Shown here piece by piece: positions 53,303-60,583 of a DNA stretch of 64,000 bases. Position numbers and translations under genes: made by a program. Position 1 is the first letter of the stretch, and every line of letters starts with the position of its first letter. The notes beneath the pieces are model-generated. The model made no database searches and had not been told where the DNA came from. It was given only the letters and a program-made list of their open reading frames with translations. The stretch is from Zoogloea sp. (GTDB taxonomy: Bacteria > Pseudomonadota > Gammaproteobacteria > Burkholderiales > Rhodocyclaceae): positions 40,876-104,875 of the forward strand of contig NZ_JAOAUU010000131.1 in assembly GCF_030157465.1 (NCBI RefSeq). Reading direction: 5' to 3'.

Positions 53303-54655
53303 TCAATGTCGCCGACCTTCTACTCCCCGCAACATCTCCAAACGACGCTGTGCCTCCTCAAGCACATTAAAACCGCCCCTTCCTGTCTGCGCGTAGCGTG
53401 CCAACATGCCTGACTGCAGTTCGTCGGACTGGGATTCGAACACTCTCCAGACCTCAGCCTCATCGTCGTCTGGACTCAAGAAGCCCAGCTCATCAGCGTA
53501 CTGCCTCATACGTTCTAGGGTTGTCAGCGCATACTTCCAATTGACCAAAGGCTTGAGCAGCAGAACCGTGCGGCGCTCCACGGATGCGTGCGCCAAGTCG
53601 TGAATCCTGGCTGACCAGTCGTCGCCCGGACGATGTTCGGCACCGATTGCCGAGAGCGCTAGGTCGAACTGGGCCAGTCGCTCCTCCAAAGTGGGAGGGG
53701 ATGTCTTGTGCGGCACCTCGACGATTCGACCTGCTATCTCGAACGCGTCAGCAAAAGAACGAGCCGCAAGAGGCTGAGCCCCCCGTCGGTCCAGCGCTTC
53801 AATCAACAGATTTCTGTCTTCGATCGACGGAGCCCAAAGGTCCAGATCCCGAGGAGGACGGCCTGTAAGCAGGGACTTGAACGCGCCGCCCGCGAGGAGG
53901 AATCTAGCGCCGCTGTCGAGCCCCACCGTTCTGGCAACTTCACGCCTTGCGAATTCGATGACGTCCATCTCCCGAAGATCGCAGAGCGGCTCCGGTACGG
54001 AGACCCGGTGCTCGTCCCGGTAGGCTGCATGGAGACCTTCGTCGTCACGCCAGAAAAATGCCCCCTCAAGGTACCAAGGCCATGACTCTGGCCCCAGAGG
54101 CTTTCTTAGCAGGCGTGCCGCAGTTGCCGTTACCAGCGAGTCATGCGTGACGAAGACGTGCAGCCCCGGCGTCTGCGCCGCGCTTGCAAGCATGTGGTGC
54201 ACCAGGTGGCGCGCGGCAGCATCAGGGTTGGCCATCCCGGGCAAGGAGTTCTCGCCGCTCACCAGATGCTGCATCACGCCTTCGTGGCCGAGTGCAACCC
54301 AGTTTTCCCATGCCGTGCGACCGTCGAGAACAAAAACACCCGGATCACCGAGAAGCAGGTCGGGCACGATCGGGAGCTCGGCCCCCGCGCCGGCGCACAA
54401 CATCTCGGCAGTCTGGATGCAGCGGGGAAGGGGGCTCGCGTGTAGCGTTCTCAATCGACCTCTGAGGGCATGGCCCAGCAACTGAGCCAGTTTCACGCCG
54501 GCTTCATTGATGGGAACCGCGTTTCCGGCGTCCCCCGGTGGGAGAGCATCTCGAACGGAGTGACGAAGCAATAGGGCGACTGGGCGATCCAGGGGAATCG
54601 CCATCAGCCACCGCTCAATGGACGGTGGTATCTGCCAGATAGCCTCGTCCTTCAT
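53303..54655 (-). CDS. Histidine phosphatase fused to a nucleotidyltransferase-like domain
   Basis: The 450-residue protein joins two enzyme parts. Residues about 20-230 form a histidine phosphatase: catalytic LLLRHSVRD (Ser follows RH instead of the usual Gly), SPLPRCIQTAE and VTHDSLVTA. Residues about 245-310 contain LLAGGAFKSLLTGRPPRDLD, the GG...DLD pattern of poly(A) polymerase/CCA-type nucleotidyltransferases, with no clear partner domain after it. It is the last gene of the five-gene minus-strand group and overlaps the methyltransferase gene by four bases. Substrate is unknown. Confidence 0.8.
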   Translation of the reverse strand: MKDEAIWQIPPSIERWLMAIPLDRPVALLLRHSVRDALPPGDAGNAVPINEAGVKLAQLLGHALRGRLRTLHASPLPRCIQTAEMLCAGAGAELPIVPDLLLGDPGVFVLDGRTAWENWVALGHEGVMQHLVSGENSLPGMANPDAAARHLVHHMLASAAQTPGLHVFVTHDSLVTATAARLLRKPLGPESWPWYLEGAFFWRDDEGLHAAYRDEHRVSVPEPLCDLREMDVIEFARREVARTVGLDSGARFLLAGGAFKSLLTGRPPRDLDLWAPSIEDRNLLIEALDRRGAQPLAARSFADAFEIAGRIVEVPHKTSPPTLEERLAQFDLALSAIGAEHRPGDDWSARIHDLAHASVERRTVLLLKPLVNWKYALTTLERMRQYADELGFLSPDDDEAEVWRVFESQSDELQSGMLARYAQTGRGGFNVLEEAQRRLEMLRGVEGRRH

Positions 54656-56322
54656 CGTGCTCGTCCCACCAGGATTGACGGCAAGGCTGGCAAGGGCCGT
54701 ACCTCGACGAGCTCAAACCCCGCAGCCGCCAAGATGGATGCGTATCCAGCCTCTGTGCGCTCCTGGCCGCCAGTGACCATCAGAAGGTGGAGGTCGCACA
54801 AAGCCCCCGCGAGGCCCGTCTCAGGCAGCACCATCTCGATCACGAAGATCTCGTTGCCGACAGCCAGGGCTTGCCGGGCCCGCCTGAGGATATGGATGGC
54901 GGCGCAGTCGTCCCAGTCATGGAGAATGCGAGCCATCACTACCGCATCAGCCGAAACCTGCCACGGTTCAAACAGGTCTGCTGCCCGCAGTTCGATGCGT
55001 GGTTCCGACGAAAGGCCATGCTGCGCTTGGTCGATGACTTCGGGGCGATCCAGCAGGGTGATCCCAAGCTCGGGATATTGCTCCAGCAACGCGAGAGACA
55101 AGGCGCCCAAGCCGCCGCCGGCGTCGACGACCCGCTCATCGCCCCGCAGATGCAGTGCAGCTGGCACATTCGGGTAGTCGTGACGTGCGTAACTGAGCAG
55201 CATCCGGTGATGAGACGACTGTCGGGTATCGTCCTTGGCCACGTCGCCGAAAACATCCGGCGCATGCCACTGCCCAGACCTGCGGATGGCTTCAGGAAGG
55301 GGTTTCCACATCTTGGAAAAATGCTGCGCGTACTCGCCTGCTGCACCGGCAAGTGTCAGGGGGTGATCCCTGCATAGATACTCGCCACGGGGAGTTCGCC
55401 GCCACTGCGCGCCCTCCATCGTGACCAGAGAGAGTTCGCCCAGGGCACGCAAGAGGCGGAGGGTTCGATCCTGATGAAGGTCACAGCGCATTGCGACCTC
55501 GGCCGAGGTTCCGGGTAGCGCCTCGAAAACACCCAGCTCGACTGCCGCCGCGATGGTTTCAGTCCGCCAGAAGCCAACCATGTCGGCGGATAGCGCCGCA
55601 AATTCGGATCGCTGTGCAGGTCGGAGCTCGACGAGCTGATGCCCCGACTCGTCGATGACTTCGAGTCCGCCGTCGAAGCGCTCAACCCTTGCCTGACCAT
55701 TGTAGAAGGGCTCCACGTTGGCAAAACGGCGTGCGTAGATGGGTTCGCCAGCACGGTCAATGTGCATCCATCCCGCTTCATCCCGGGCCCGGGCGTACGC
55801 CTTGTGGAACACATCAAGGTCGAGGAACCAGGCCCCGTGGAGTGGGGTTCCATCCGGTCTGATGTGTGTCGATCGCCCATCTAGGTGCTGAACGACGCCA
55901 ACTCCATCACGAAAGTCCCCCACATAACGCCAGCGAGCAGCGTAGGCCGGGAGGCCGCTGGGGGTGATGTGCAGATAAGTGCCGTCCTGCATGCGGACGG
56001 GACAGCGCTGCTCCTGAAAATTGCCACACCAGGCATAGCGTTGGGGGTAGGCGTCTGCTCCGTGAGGCGTGATGTGATGCCAGCCGTCGATATCCGCAAC
56101 CGCGGCAAGCGCTTCATAGAAGCCGAAGATTCGCAGGAATCGCCTTGAGTAGGCCGGACTGCCATCAGGGCGGATGTGCCACGCTTCCGCCCGTCGCCGC
56201 ACTGGCGCCAGCCCCGGCGCGTGAAACTTCAGCACCTCATCGAAGCGCTCCAAGTAGGCGGGTATGCCCTCCGCGACGTGGTGGGTGCAGTCCTCGGCGA
56301 CGGTCAGTGCCTGCCAGGTCAT
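54652..56322 (-). CDS. O-methyltransferase with N-terminal repeat domain
   Basis: The 556-residue protein has about five to six N-terminal repeats (about 1-240) built around H-I-x-P-x-G-x-P-A-Y-x-x-R-[FWY] followed by an aromatic/acidic segment, related in style to WG repeats. From about 250 on it is a SAM-dependent O-methyltransferase of the acetylserotonin type: a winged-helix dimerisation part (VELGVFEALPGTSAEVA), SAM motif VVDAGGGLGALSLALL, and MARILHDWDD. The repeats may bind a substrate peptide or sugar; that is inference. It overlaps both neighbouring genes by four bases. Confidence 0.85.
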   Translation of the reverse strand: MTWQALTVAEDCTHHVAEGIPAYLERFDEVLKFHAPGLAPVRRRAEAWHIRPDGSPAYSRRFLRIFGFYEALAAVADIDGWHHITPHGADAYPQRYAWCGNFQEQRCPVRMQDGTYLHITPSGLPAYAARWRYVGDFRDGVGVVQHLDGRSTHIRPDGTPLHGAWFLDLDVFHKAYARARDEAGWMHIDRAGEPIYARRFANVEPFYNGQARVERFDGGLEVIDESGHQLVELRPAQRSEFAALSADMVGFWRTETIAAAVELGVFEALPGTSAEVAMRCDLHQDRTLRLLRALGELSLVTMEGAQWRRTPRGEYLCRDHPLTLAGAAGEYAQHFSKMWKPLPEAIRRSGQWHAPDVFGDVAKDDTRQSSHHRMLLSYARHDYPNVPAALHLRGDERVVDAGGGLGALSLALLEQYPELGITLLDRPEVIDQAQHGLSSEPRIELRAADLFEPWQVSADAVVMARILHDWDDCAAIHILRRARQALAVGNEIFVIEMVLPETGLAGALCDLHLLMVTGGQERTEAGYASILAAAGFELVEVRPLPALPSILVGRAR

Positions 56323-58670
56323 AACTGTGCCTCAACGGGCTTTCGCATGTTGCAGCCTAGGCAGAGCTGGCGGTTGCGATACGTCGCAACCAACTCACGG
56401 TAGGTTGCGCCGTTCCAGATGTCCATCAGCTTCTGTTCGTGGAGATTGCCGAACTCGCCAAGGCTTCGGCGCTGGGCATCCGGAGCGCAGCAGGGATCGA
56501 ACCGTCCTGCTGCACTCACCCAAGCCTCTTGCCCGAGAAACGGACATGGCCCTCCTGGCGCGAGGTCCGTCGAGGCGTCCTCGTCGAGCAGGAATATGTT
56601 CTCGAGAAGAATCTGCTTCCCGTTGGGCAGGGCATGTGCTGCTGCGATCTCCCGAGCATCCAGTACCGCCTTGTTCCACCGCCTGATCGCCTCCGCGTTA
56701 CGCCGCATCGACAGGTCTTCGATTTCCTTGAAGTGGGCCCACAGGTGATGTCCTTTCACCCGGTCGACACCCAACTCGATGGCGAGGCGCACGATGTCGG
56801 CCAGTTCGCCCACATTGCTTTCAAGATAGGTGAGCTGGAAGGTCACCCTGCACCGGTTGCCGCCGTTGGCGGCGTGCTCATCACGAACTGCGATGAAGGT
56901 TCGGACGTTTTCGAGCAGGGTCTCCCAGTGACCGCCTTGCATGATGGCTTCCTGCGTTGCTTTGGTTGCGCCATTCCAGGAAATCTTGACGTCAGACGTC
57001 ACCGGAACAATGCGTTCGGCCCAGGCCTTCGCACCGAGACGCGGGAAGGTGCCGTTGGTCGTCAGGTTCAGCCGGATCGCGTGACGCGAGCACAGTTCGA
57101 GGATGCCCTCGAAATGCTCGTAGAGCAGGGGCTCACCCATCGTTGATGGAATGATTTCTCGCAGGCCGCGTGGTGCTGCCTCCGCGACGATGCGCTTGAT
57201 CAGCTCGAAGGGCATCACCCGACGCGGCAGGCCTGCCGCTCGGCGATCCGTCTGACGCGGGCTGTGCGGCGAGTGCTCCTCGCACATGATGCAGCGCATG
57301 TTGCAGGTGTCGGGGTTTGTGTCGAAAGTGATGCGCCACGGGCCGTCTCCCTGGCTGACACGCGCGCTGTCGCGGCGTTTGAGCACCTGAGCGTAGAGGG
57401 CTTCAACGTCCCTGACGTGTTCCGCAACGTCTGGGATGTCACCTGTTGGACTATCGATGTACCCCCGTGCTCCAAGCCGGGCGGCGAGTTCGGGGTCGTC
57501 GACAAAGCGCTGCATCTGCTCGGCCAGGGAGGCGTGGCTGCGGTGTTCAAAGAGGAGTCCGTTGACTTCATCATGAACGTACTCCCCCATTCCCCCGGCG
57601 TTGGCAGTGATGACCGGCACCCGGGCCTGCTGGGCTTCATGAATGACCAGGGGGGAGTTCTCCACCCACACTGAGGGCACGACGATCGCGTCGACCTTGT
57701 CGAAGACGTCCTGGACGATCTCTTGGTTGCGGTACTCCGACAGCCACTCGACGCGCTCCGCGACGCCGGCCGGCAACGAGGCCGCGATGGCCTTCAGTGC
57801 CTTGGTCTCCTGCCCGTTGGGGCGGCCCCAGATACGCAGCCGGGCATCATCTCTCAGCATGCCGAAAGCCCGGATCAGGTCATGAATGCCTTTGGCCGGA
57901 ATGTGCGTCCCGATGTAGCCGAACGTGAAGGGCTCCCCCTCCGTCCGCTTGCGGCCCGCCATGCGCTCCCGGGCGAAGCCATAGTCGAGATAGACGAGCT
58001 TGCGCGCAGGGAGCCCGAACGCATCCCGATAGCGATCGTGCAGGTAGCGGGCGGGGGCGATGAAGACGTCGACGAGTTCAACCATCTCGCGAACATGCTC
58101 CATCCGCCTTGCCACCCAATCTGTCCAGTATCCCGCGTCGGCCTCGAAGTCCTCCGGGCCGCCGCCGAAGTAGCGGGCGTAGCACCGTTCGGCGCATTTC
58201 CGGTCCTCCTGACCATCGCAGGCGGCCCAGAGGTTGTTGGGGTCTTCCGGGAACATCTGCATGAACTGACCGCGGGGACACATCAGCCAGTAGTCGTGCA
58301 GGGTGTAGACGATCGGAATCTCCCGATTGGCCGCCTCGCGAAGCAGGGACGTCGAGAGGTGGTTGAGGTGGCCCACATGCACGACATCCGGTTGAACCCG
58401 GTCGAGCACTTCGGCAAATCGCTGATCGATCCCGGCGGCCCTATAGCGATCCTTGTTGCGCGGGTTGTTCACAACGTGAAGGGTGATCGCCGGATTGTCC
58501 GGATCGTGCTCGACCCGGAGTCGGTAGTCGGGGGCAAAGGAGTCTTCCTCTCGGGTGAAGACATGCACTTCGTGATGGTCCGCGAGGCCGAGACACAGGG
58601 TCTGGCTATAGACCTCGGATCCCGCGTTGTAGCGCATCGGATAGCCGTGGATGACCTTCAGGATTTTCAT
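56319..58670 (-). CDS. Glycosyltransferase (GT4)-radical SAM/SPASM fusion enzyme
   Basis: The 783-residue protein has a GT4-type glycosyltransferase first (about 1-420; KILKVIHGYPMRYNAGSEVY, FGYIGTHIPAKGIHDLIRAF, VVPSVWVENSPLVIHEAQQA). A radical SAM domain follows, with the iron-sulfur motif CNMRCIMCEEH (Cys 456, 460, 463). A C-terminal SPASM region (CPFLGQEAW, FDPCCAPD, LCLGCNMRKP) can hold extra Fe-S clusters, as in peptide-modifying radical SAM enzymes. One polypeptide may thus glycosylate and radically alter one substrate. It overlaps the epimerase and methyltransferase genes by four bases each. Confidence 0.9.
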   Translation of the reverse strand: MKILKVIHGYPMRYNAGSEVYSQTLCLGLADHHEVHVFTREEDSFAPDYRLRVEHDPDNPAITLHVVNNPRNKDRYRAAGIDQRFAEVLDRVQPDVVHVGHLNHLSTSLLREAANREIPIVYTLHDYWLMCPRGQFMQMFPEDPNNLWAACDGQEDRKCAERCYARYFGGGPEDFEADAGYWTDWVARRMEHVREMVELVDVFIAPARYLHDRYRDAFGLPARKLVYLDYGFARERMAGRKRTEGEPFTFGYIGTHIPAKGIHDLIRAFGMLRDDARLRIWGRPNGQETKALKAIAASLPAGVAERVEWLSEYRNQEIVQDVFDKVDAIVVPSVWVENSPLVIHEAQQARVPVITANAGGMGEYVHDEVNGLLFEHRSHASLAEQMQRFVDDPELAARLGARGYIDSPTGDIPDVAEHVRDVEALYAQVLKRRDSARVSQGDGPWRITFDTNPDTCNMRCIMCEEHSPHSPRQTDRRAAGLPRRVMPFELIKRIVAEAAPRGLREIIPSTMGEPLLYEHFEGILELCSRHAIRLNLTTNGTFPRLGAKAWAERIVPVTSDVKISWNGATKATQEAIMQGGHWETLLENVRTFIAVRDEHAANGGNRCRVTFQLTYLESNVGELADIVRLAIELGVDRVKGHHLWAHFKEIEDLSMRRNAEAIRRWNKAVLDAREIAAAHALPNGKQILLENIFLLDEDASTDLAPGGPCPFLGQEAWVSAAGRFDPCCAPDAQRRSLGEFGNLHEQKLMDIWNGATYRELVATYRNRQLCLGCNMRKPVEAQL

Positions 58671-59590
58671 GATGCTTCCTTTGCTGCGTGCTGTTTGTAC
58701 ATGGTGCTGAAGTCGTTGATCAGGGCCGTCAGCCCCTGGCGGAGTGAGGTGCGAGGCGACCAGCCCAGCAGCGACTCAGCCCGCCCTGGACAGCCATGGA
58801 ACTTCGCCACATCGAAATTGCGTGGAGGTGCATGTGTGACCGTGGAGCCACTCTGCGCGATGTCGATAGCCAGCTTCGCCAGGTGGCCGAGCGTCGTCGG
58901 TACGCCGGAGACGAAGTGAATCGGGGGAGGTGGGGCGACACCCCGATCCAGCAACTCCACAAGCGCAGCGATCCCTTGTACGACATCGCTGATGTGGGTG
59001 AAGTCGAACGTATGGTCACAGCCGTCGATGCGAAGTGGCTGTCCAAGAAGTGCAGCACGGGCAAACGCGGGAACCACACGGTCGAGGTGGTCCTGCGTGC
59101 TTCCGTACACGTTCGAGAGCCGGATGACGCAGGCTCGCAGCCCCCGGTCTCGGGCCCCTGCGATCAACTGCTCGCCGGCCACCTTGGAGCGGGCATAGAC
59201 ATTGACCGGCCTGAGAGGCGTATCCTCGTCGGCGGGCAGTCGCTCAGGCTGACCATAGACTTCACGGCTGCTGGCGAAGACCACCCATGGCTTGATGGCC
59301 AGTTGATCTGCCGCTTCGAGCACGTTGCGAAAGCCTTCGACGTTCGTCTTCCAGCACAGGTCTGGGTCGCGCTCGCCCCACACGACGCGCGAAACGGCCG
59401 CAAGGTGAACGACGCCAACGCAGCCCCACATTGCGTTCCTCACATCAATGGGGTCTCGTACATCGCCGGCTTCCGAGTGGCCGGCACGGATGTCGAGGCC
59501 GCAAACCTCAAACTCCGACGACTCCAGCTTTCGGCGCAAGGCGCTGCCCACCAGGCCTTCCGAGCCTGTGATAAGGATTTTTCCACTCAT
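58667..59590 (-). CDS. NAD-dependent sugar epimerase/dehydratase
   Basis: The 307-residue extended SDR protein has the NAD motif ILITGSEGLVGSALRR, the ASSREVYGQPE region and the catalytic YARSK motif. Such enzymes make or change the UDP- or dTDP-sugars used by glycosyltransferases, which fits the GT4-radical SAM gene overlapping its end. It starts 76 bases after the small repeat-peptide gene. The sugar is unknown. Confidence 0.9.
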   Translation of the reverse strand: MSGKILITGSEGLVGSALRRKLESSEFEVCGLDIRAGHSEAGDVRDPIDVRNAMWGCVGVVHLAAVSRVVWGERDPDLCWKTNVEGFRNVLEAADQLAIKPWVVFASSREVYGQPERLPADEDTPLRPVNVYARSKVAGEQLIAGARDRGLRACVIRLSNVYGSTQDHLDRVVPAFARAALLGQPLRIDGCDHTFDFTHISDVVQGIAALVELLDRGVAPPPPIHFVSGVPTTLGHLAKLAIDIAQSGSTVTHAPPRNFDVAKFHGCPGRAESLLGWSPRTSLRQGLTALINDFSTMYKQHAAKEAS

Positions 59591-59666
59591 GGGATATCTC
59601 CAGGAGTCTTCCGCCTCTTGGCGCTAGAACGCCAGGATGCGGAAGACGAACTAAGCTACCGCTGGA

Positions 59667-59912
59667 TTACGGATGTTGTTTGGAGGGGGAGGGGGCCGAC
59701 TTGCCGGGCTGAACACTCGGCCGAGTCCCGGGGTATTCAGGATTGTTCGGATTGAGTTGCCCGGAGCGGTTGTCGAGTACAGGCTTGCTCTGTGCCGCCC
59801 GAGCCTGAGCTTCAGATGCCGAAGCACCCCGAGAGAGATGGTAGGCAGGGTGGCAGGGGTTGAGCTGGTTGGCGCGATTGTCCAGCGCGCACTTCGAGGC
59901 AGCGGATTTCAT
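59667..59912 (-). CDS. Small two-repeat peptide, candidate precursor of a modified peptide
   Basis: The 81-residue product has no signal peptide or membrane segment. It carries two copies of LDNRxxQLNPxxPxY (residues 10-24 and 46-60, 36 residues apart), each followed by a basic residue within four. The first copy has Cys20 and Cys8 nearby. A TTGGAG site lies about eight bases before the ATG, so translation is likely. It precedes an epimerase, a GT4-radical SAM enzyme and a methyltransferase on the same strand. Its role as their substrate is inference; similar motifs in other small proteins cannot be checked here. Confidence 0.6.
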   Translation of the reverse strand: MKSAASKCALDNRANQLNPCHPAYHLSRGASASEAQARAAQSKPVLDNRSGQLNPNNPEYPGTRPSVQPGKSAPSPSKQHP

Positions 59913-60308
59913 GCAGATTTCTCCAAGCGTTACAGCCAGTTCCGACCGTCATTCCCCCCGTGGGTCTCGGAGGTCGTCTGGAGAAACGACGTGCGCAAGC
60001 GCGCAAATGGAGTCAAAGCTGGCTTAGGGTCGTTTTCAGCGGGGATACTGCCTCACCAGCTTTGCTGTCACCCATGACCCAAATCGGGGTGTGAAGAGAA
60101 GTAGTCTCGCCGGGAAGGATTCTGCGACGCTGGCATGAGGTAGGTCAACAGGTGCGACTTGCATGGCAGTAGCTGCAGGGCCATGCCTGAAGGATGTCGT
60201 GCTTTGCAAGTGCGGGGACGTCGGTAACGAAGGCGTGAGTGTCCGTGGGCTTGAAGTTAGTCAGGTATCGTGGCGACCGCGAATGGCCGGGTTGCGACGC
60301 AGGACAAC
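59913..60308. other. Non-coding upstream region of the repeat-peptide operon
   Basis: No gene is supported here. On the minus strand TTGACC and CAGAAT, 18 bases apart (about 60120-60150), could be a promoter giving a leader of about 200 bases before the peptide gene. Short frames in it overlap the terminators or lack ribosome sites. Confidence 0.4.
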
Positions 60309-60309
60309 A

Positions 60310-60335
60310 AAAAAGGAACCCTCGGGTTCCTTTTT
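60310..60335. terminator. Terminator downstream of tRNA-Val (inner)
   Basis: AAAAAGGAACC and GGTTCCTTTTT form a perfect 11-base stem with a CTCG loop. A/T runs on both sides let it work in both directions. Confidence 0.85.
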
Positions 60336-60370
60336 GCGCATCGTTATCGATGTGCCGCTTGAAATGAAAA

Positions 60371-60388
60371 AGGCGCCTGGAGGCGCCT
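60371..60388. terminator. Second hairpin downstream of tRNA-Val
   Basis: AGGCGCC and GGCGCCT form a seven-base stem with a TGGA loop, flanked by AAAA and by GTTTTC. It is probably the first terminator met by tRNA-Val transcription. Confidence 0.7.
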
Positions 60389-60449
60389 GTTTTCTTGTGC
60401 TGCTTGATACGTATCGTTAGCCAAACTACTGAAAACGCTACGTTATATC

Positions 60450-60524
60450 TGGTGGGCGGTACTGGGATCGAACCAGTGGCTTCCACCGTGTGAAGGTGGC
60501 ACTCTACCGCTGAGTTAACCGCCC
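60450..60524 (-). tRNA. tRNA-Val (anticodon CAC)
   Basis: A full 75-base cloverleaf is seen on the minus strand, with the 3' CCA encoded. The acceptor GGGCGGT pairs with ACCGCCC, the T arm reads TGGTTCGATCCCA, and the anticodon stem CCACC/GGTGG frames the loop TTCACAC, giving anticodon CAC for GUG codons. Confidence 0.95.
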
Positions 60525-60583
60525 GGTAGGTGAGAGCGCGTATTATAGGCAGGCGATCAGGGGTCGTCAACCTGTTTCTGTTT

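Noticed and set aside
59673..60077. Plus-strand frame over the repeat-peptide gene
   Set aside because: No ribosome site and no repeats in this direction; the minus-strand frame has both.
60163..60420. 85-codon plus-strand frame before tRNA-Val
   Set aside because: It runs through both terminators, and its sequence is explained by the hairpins.
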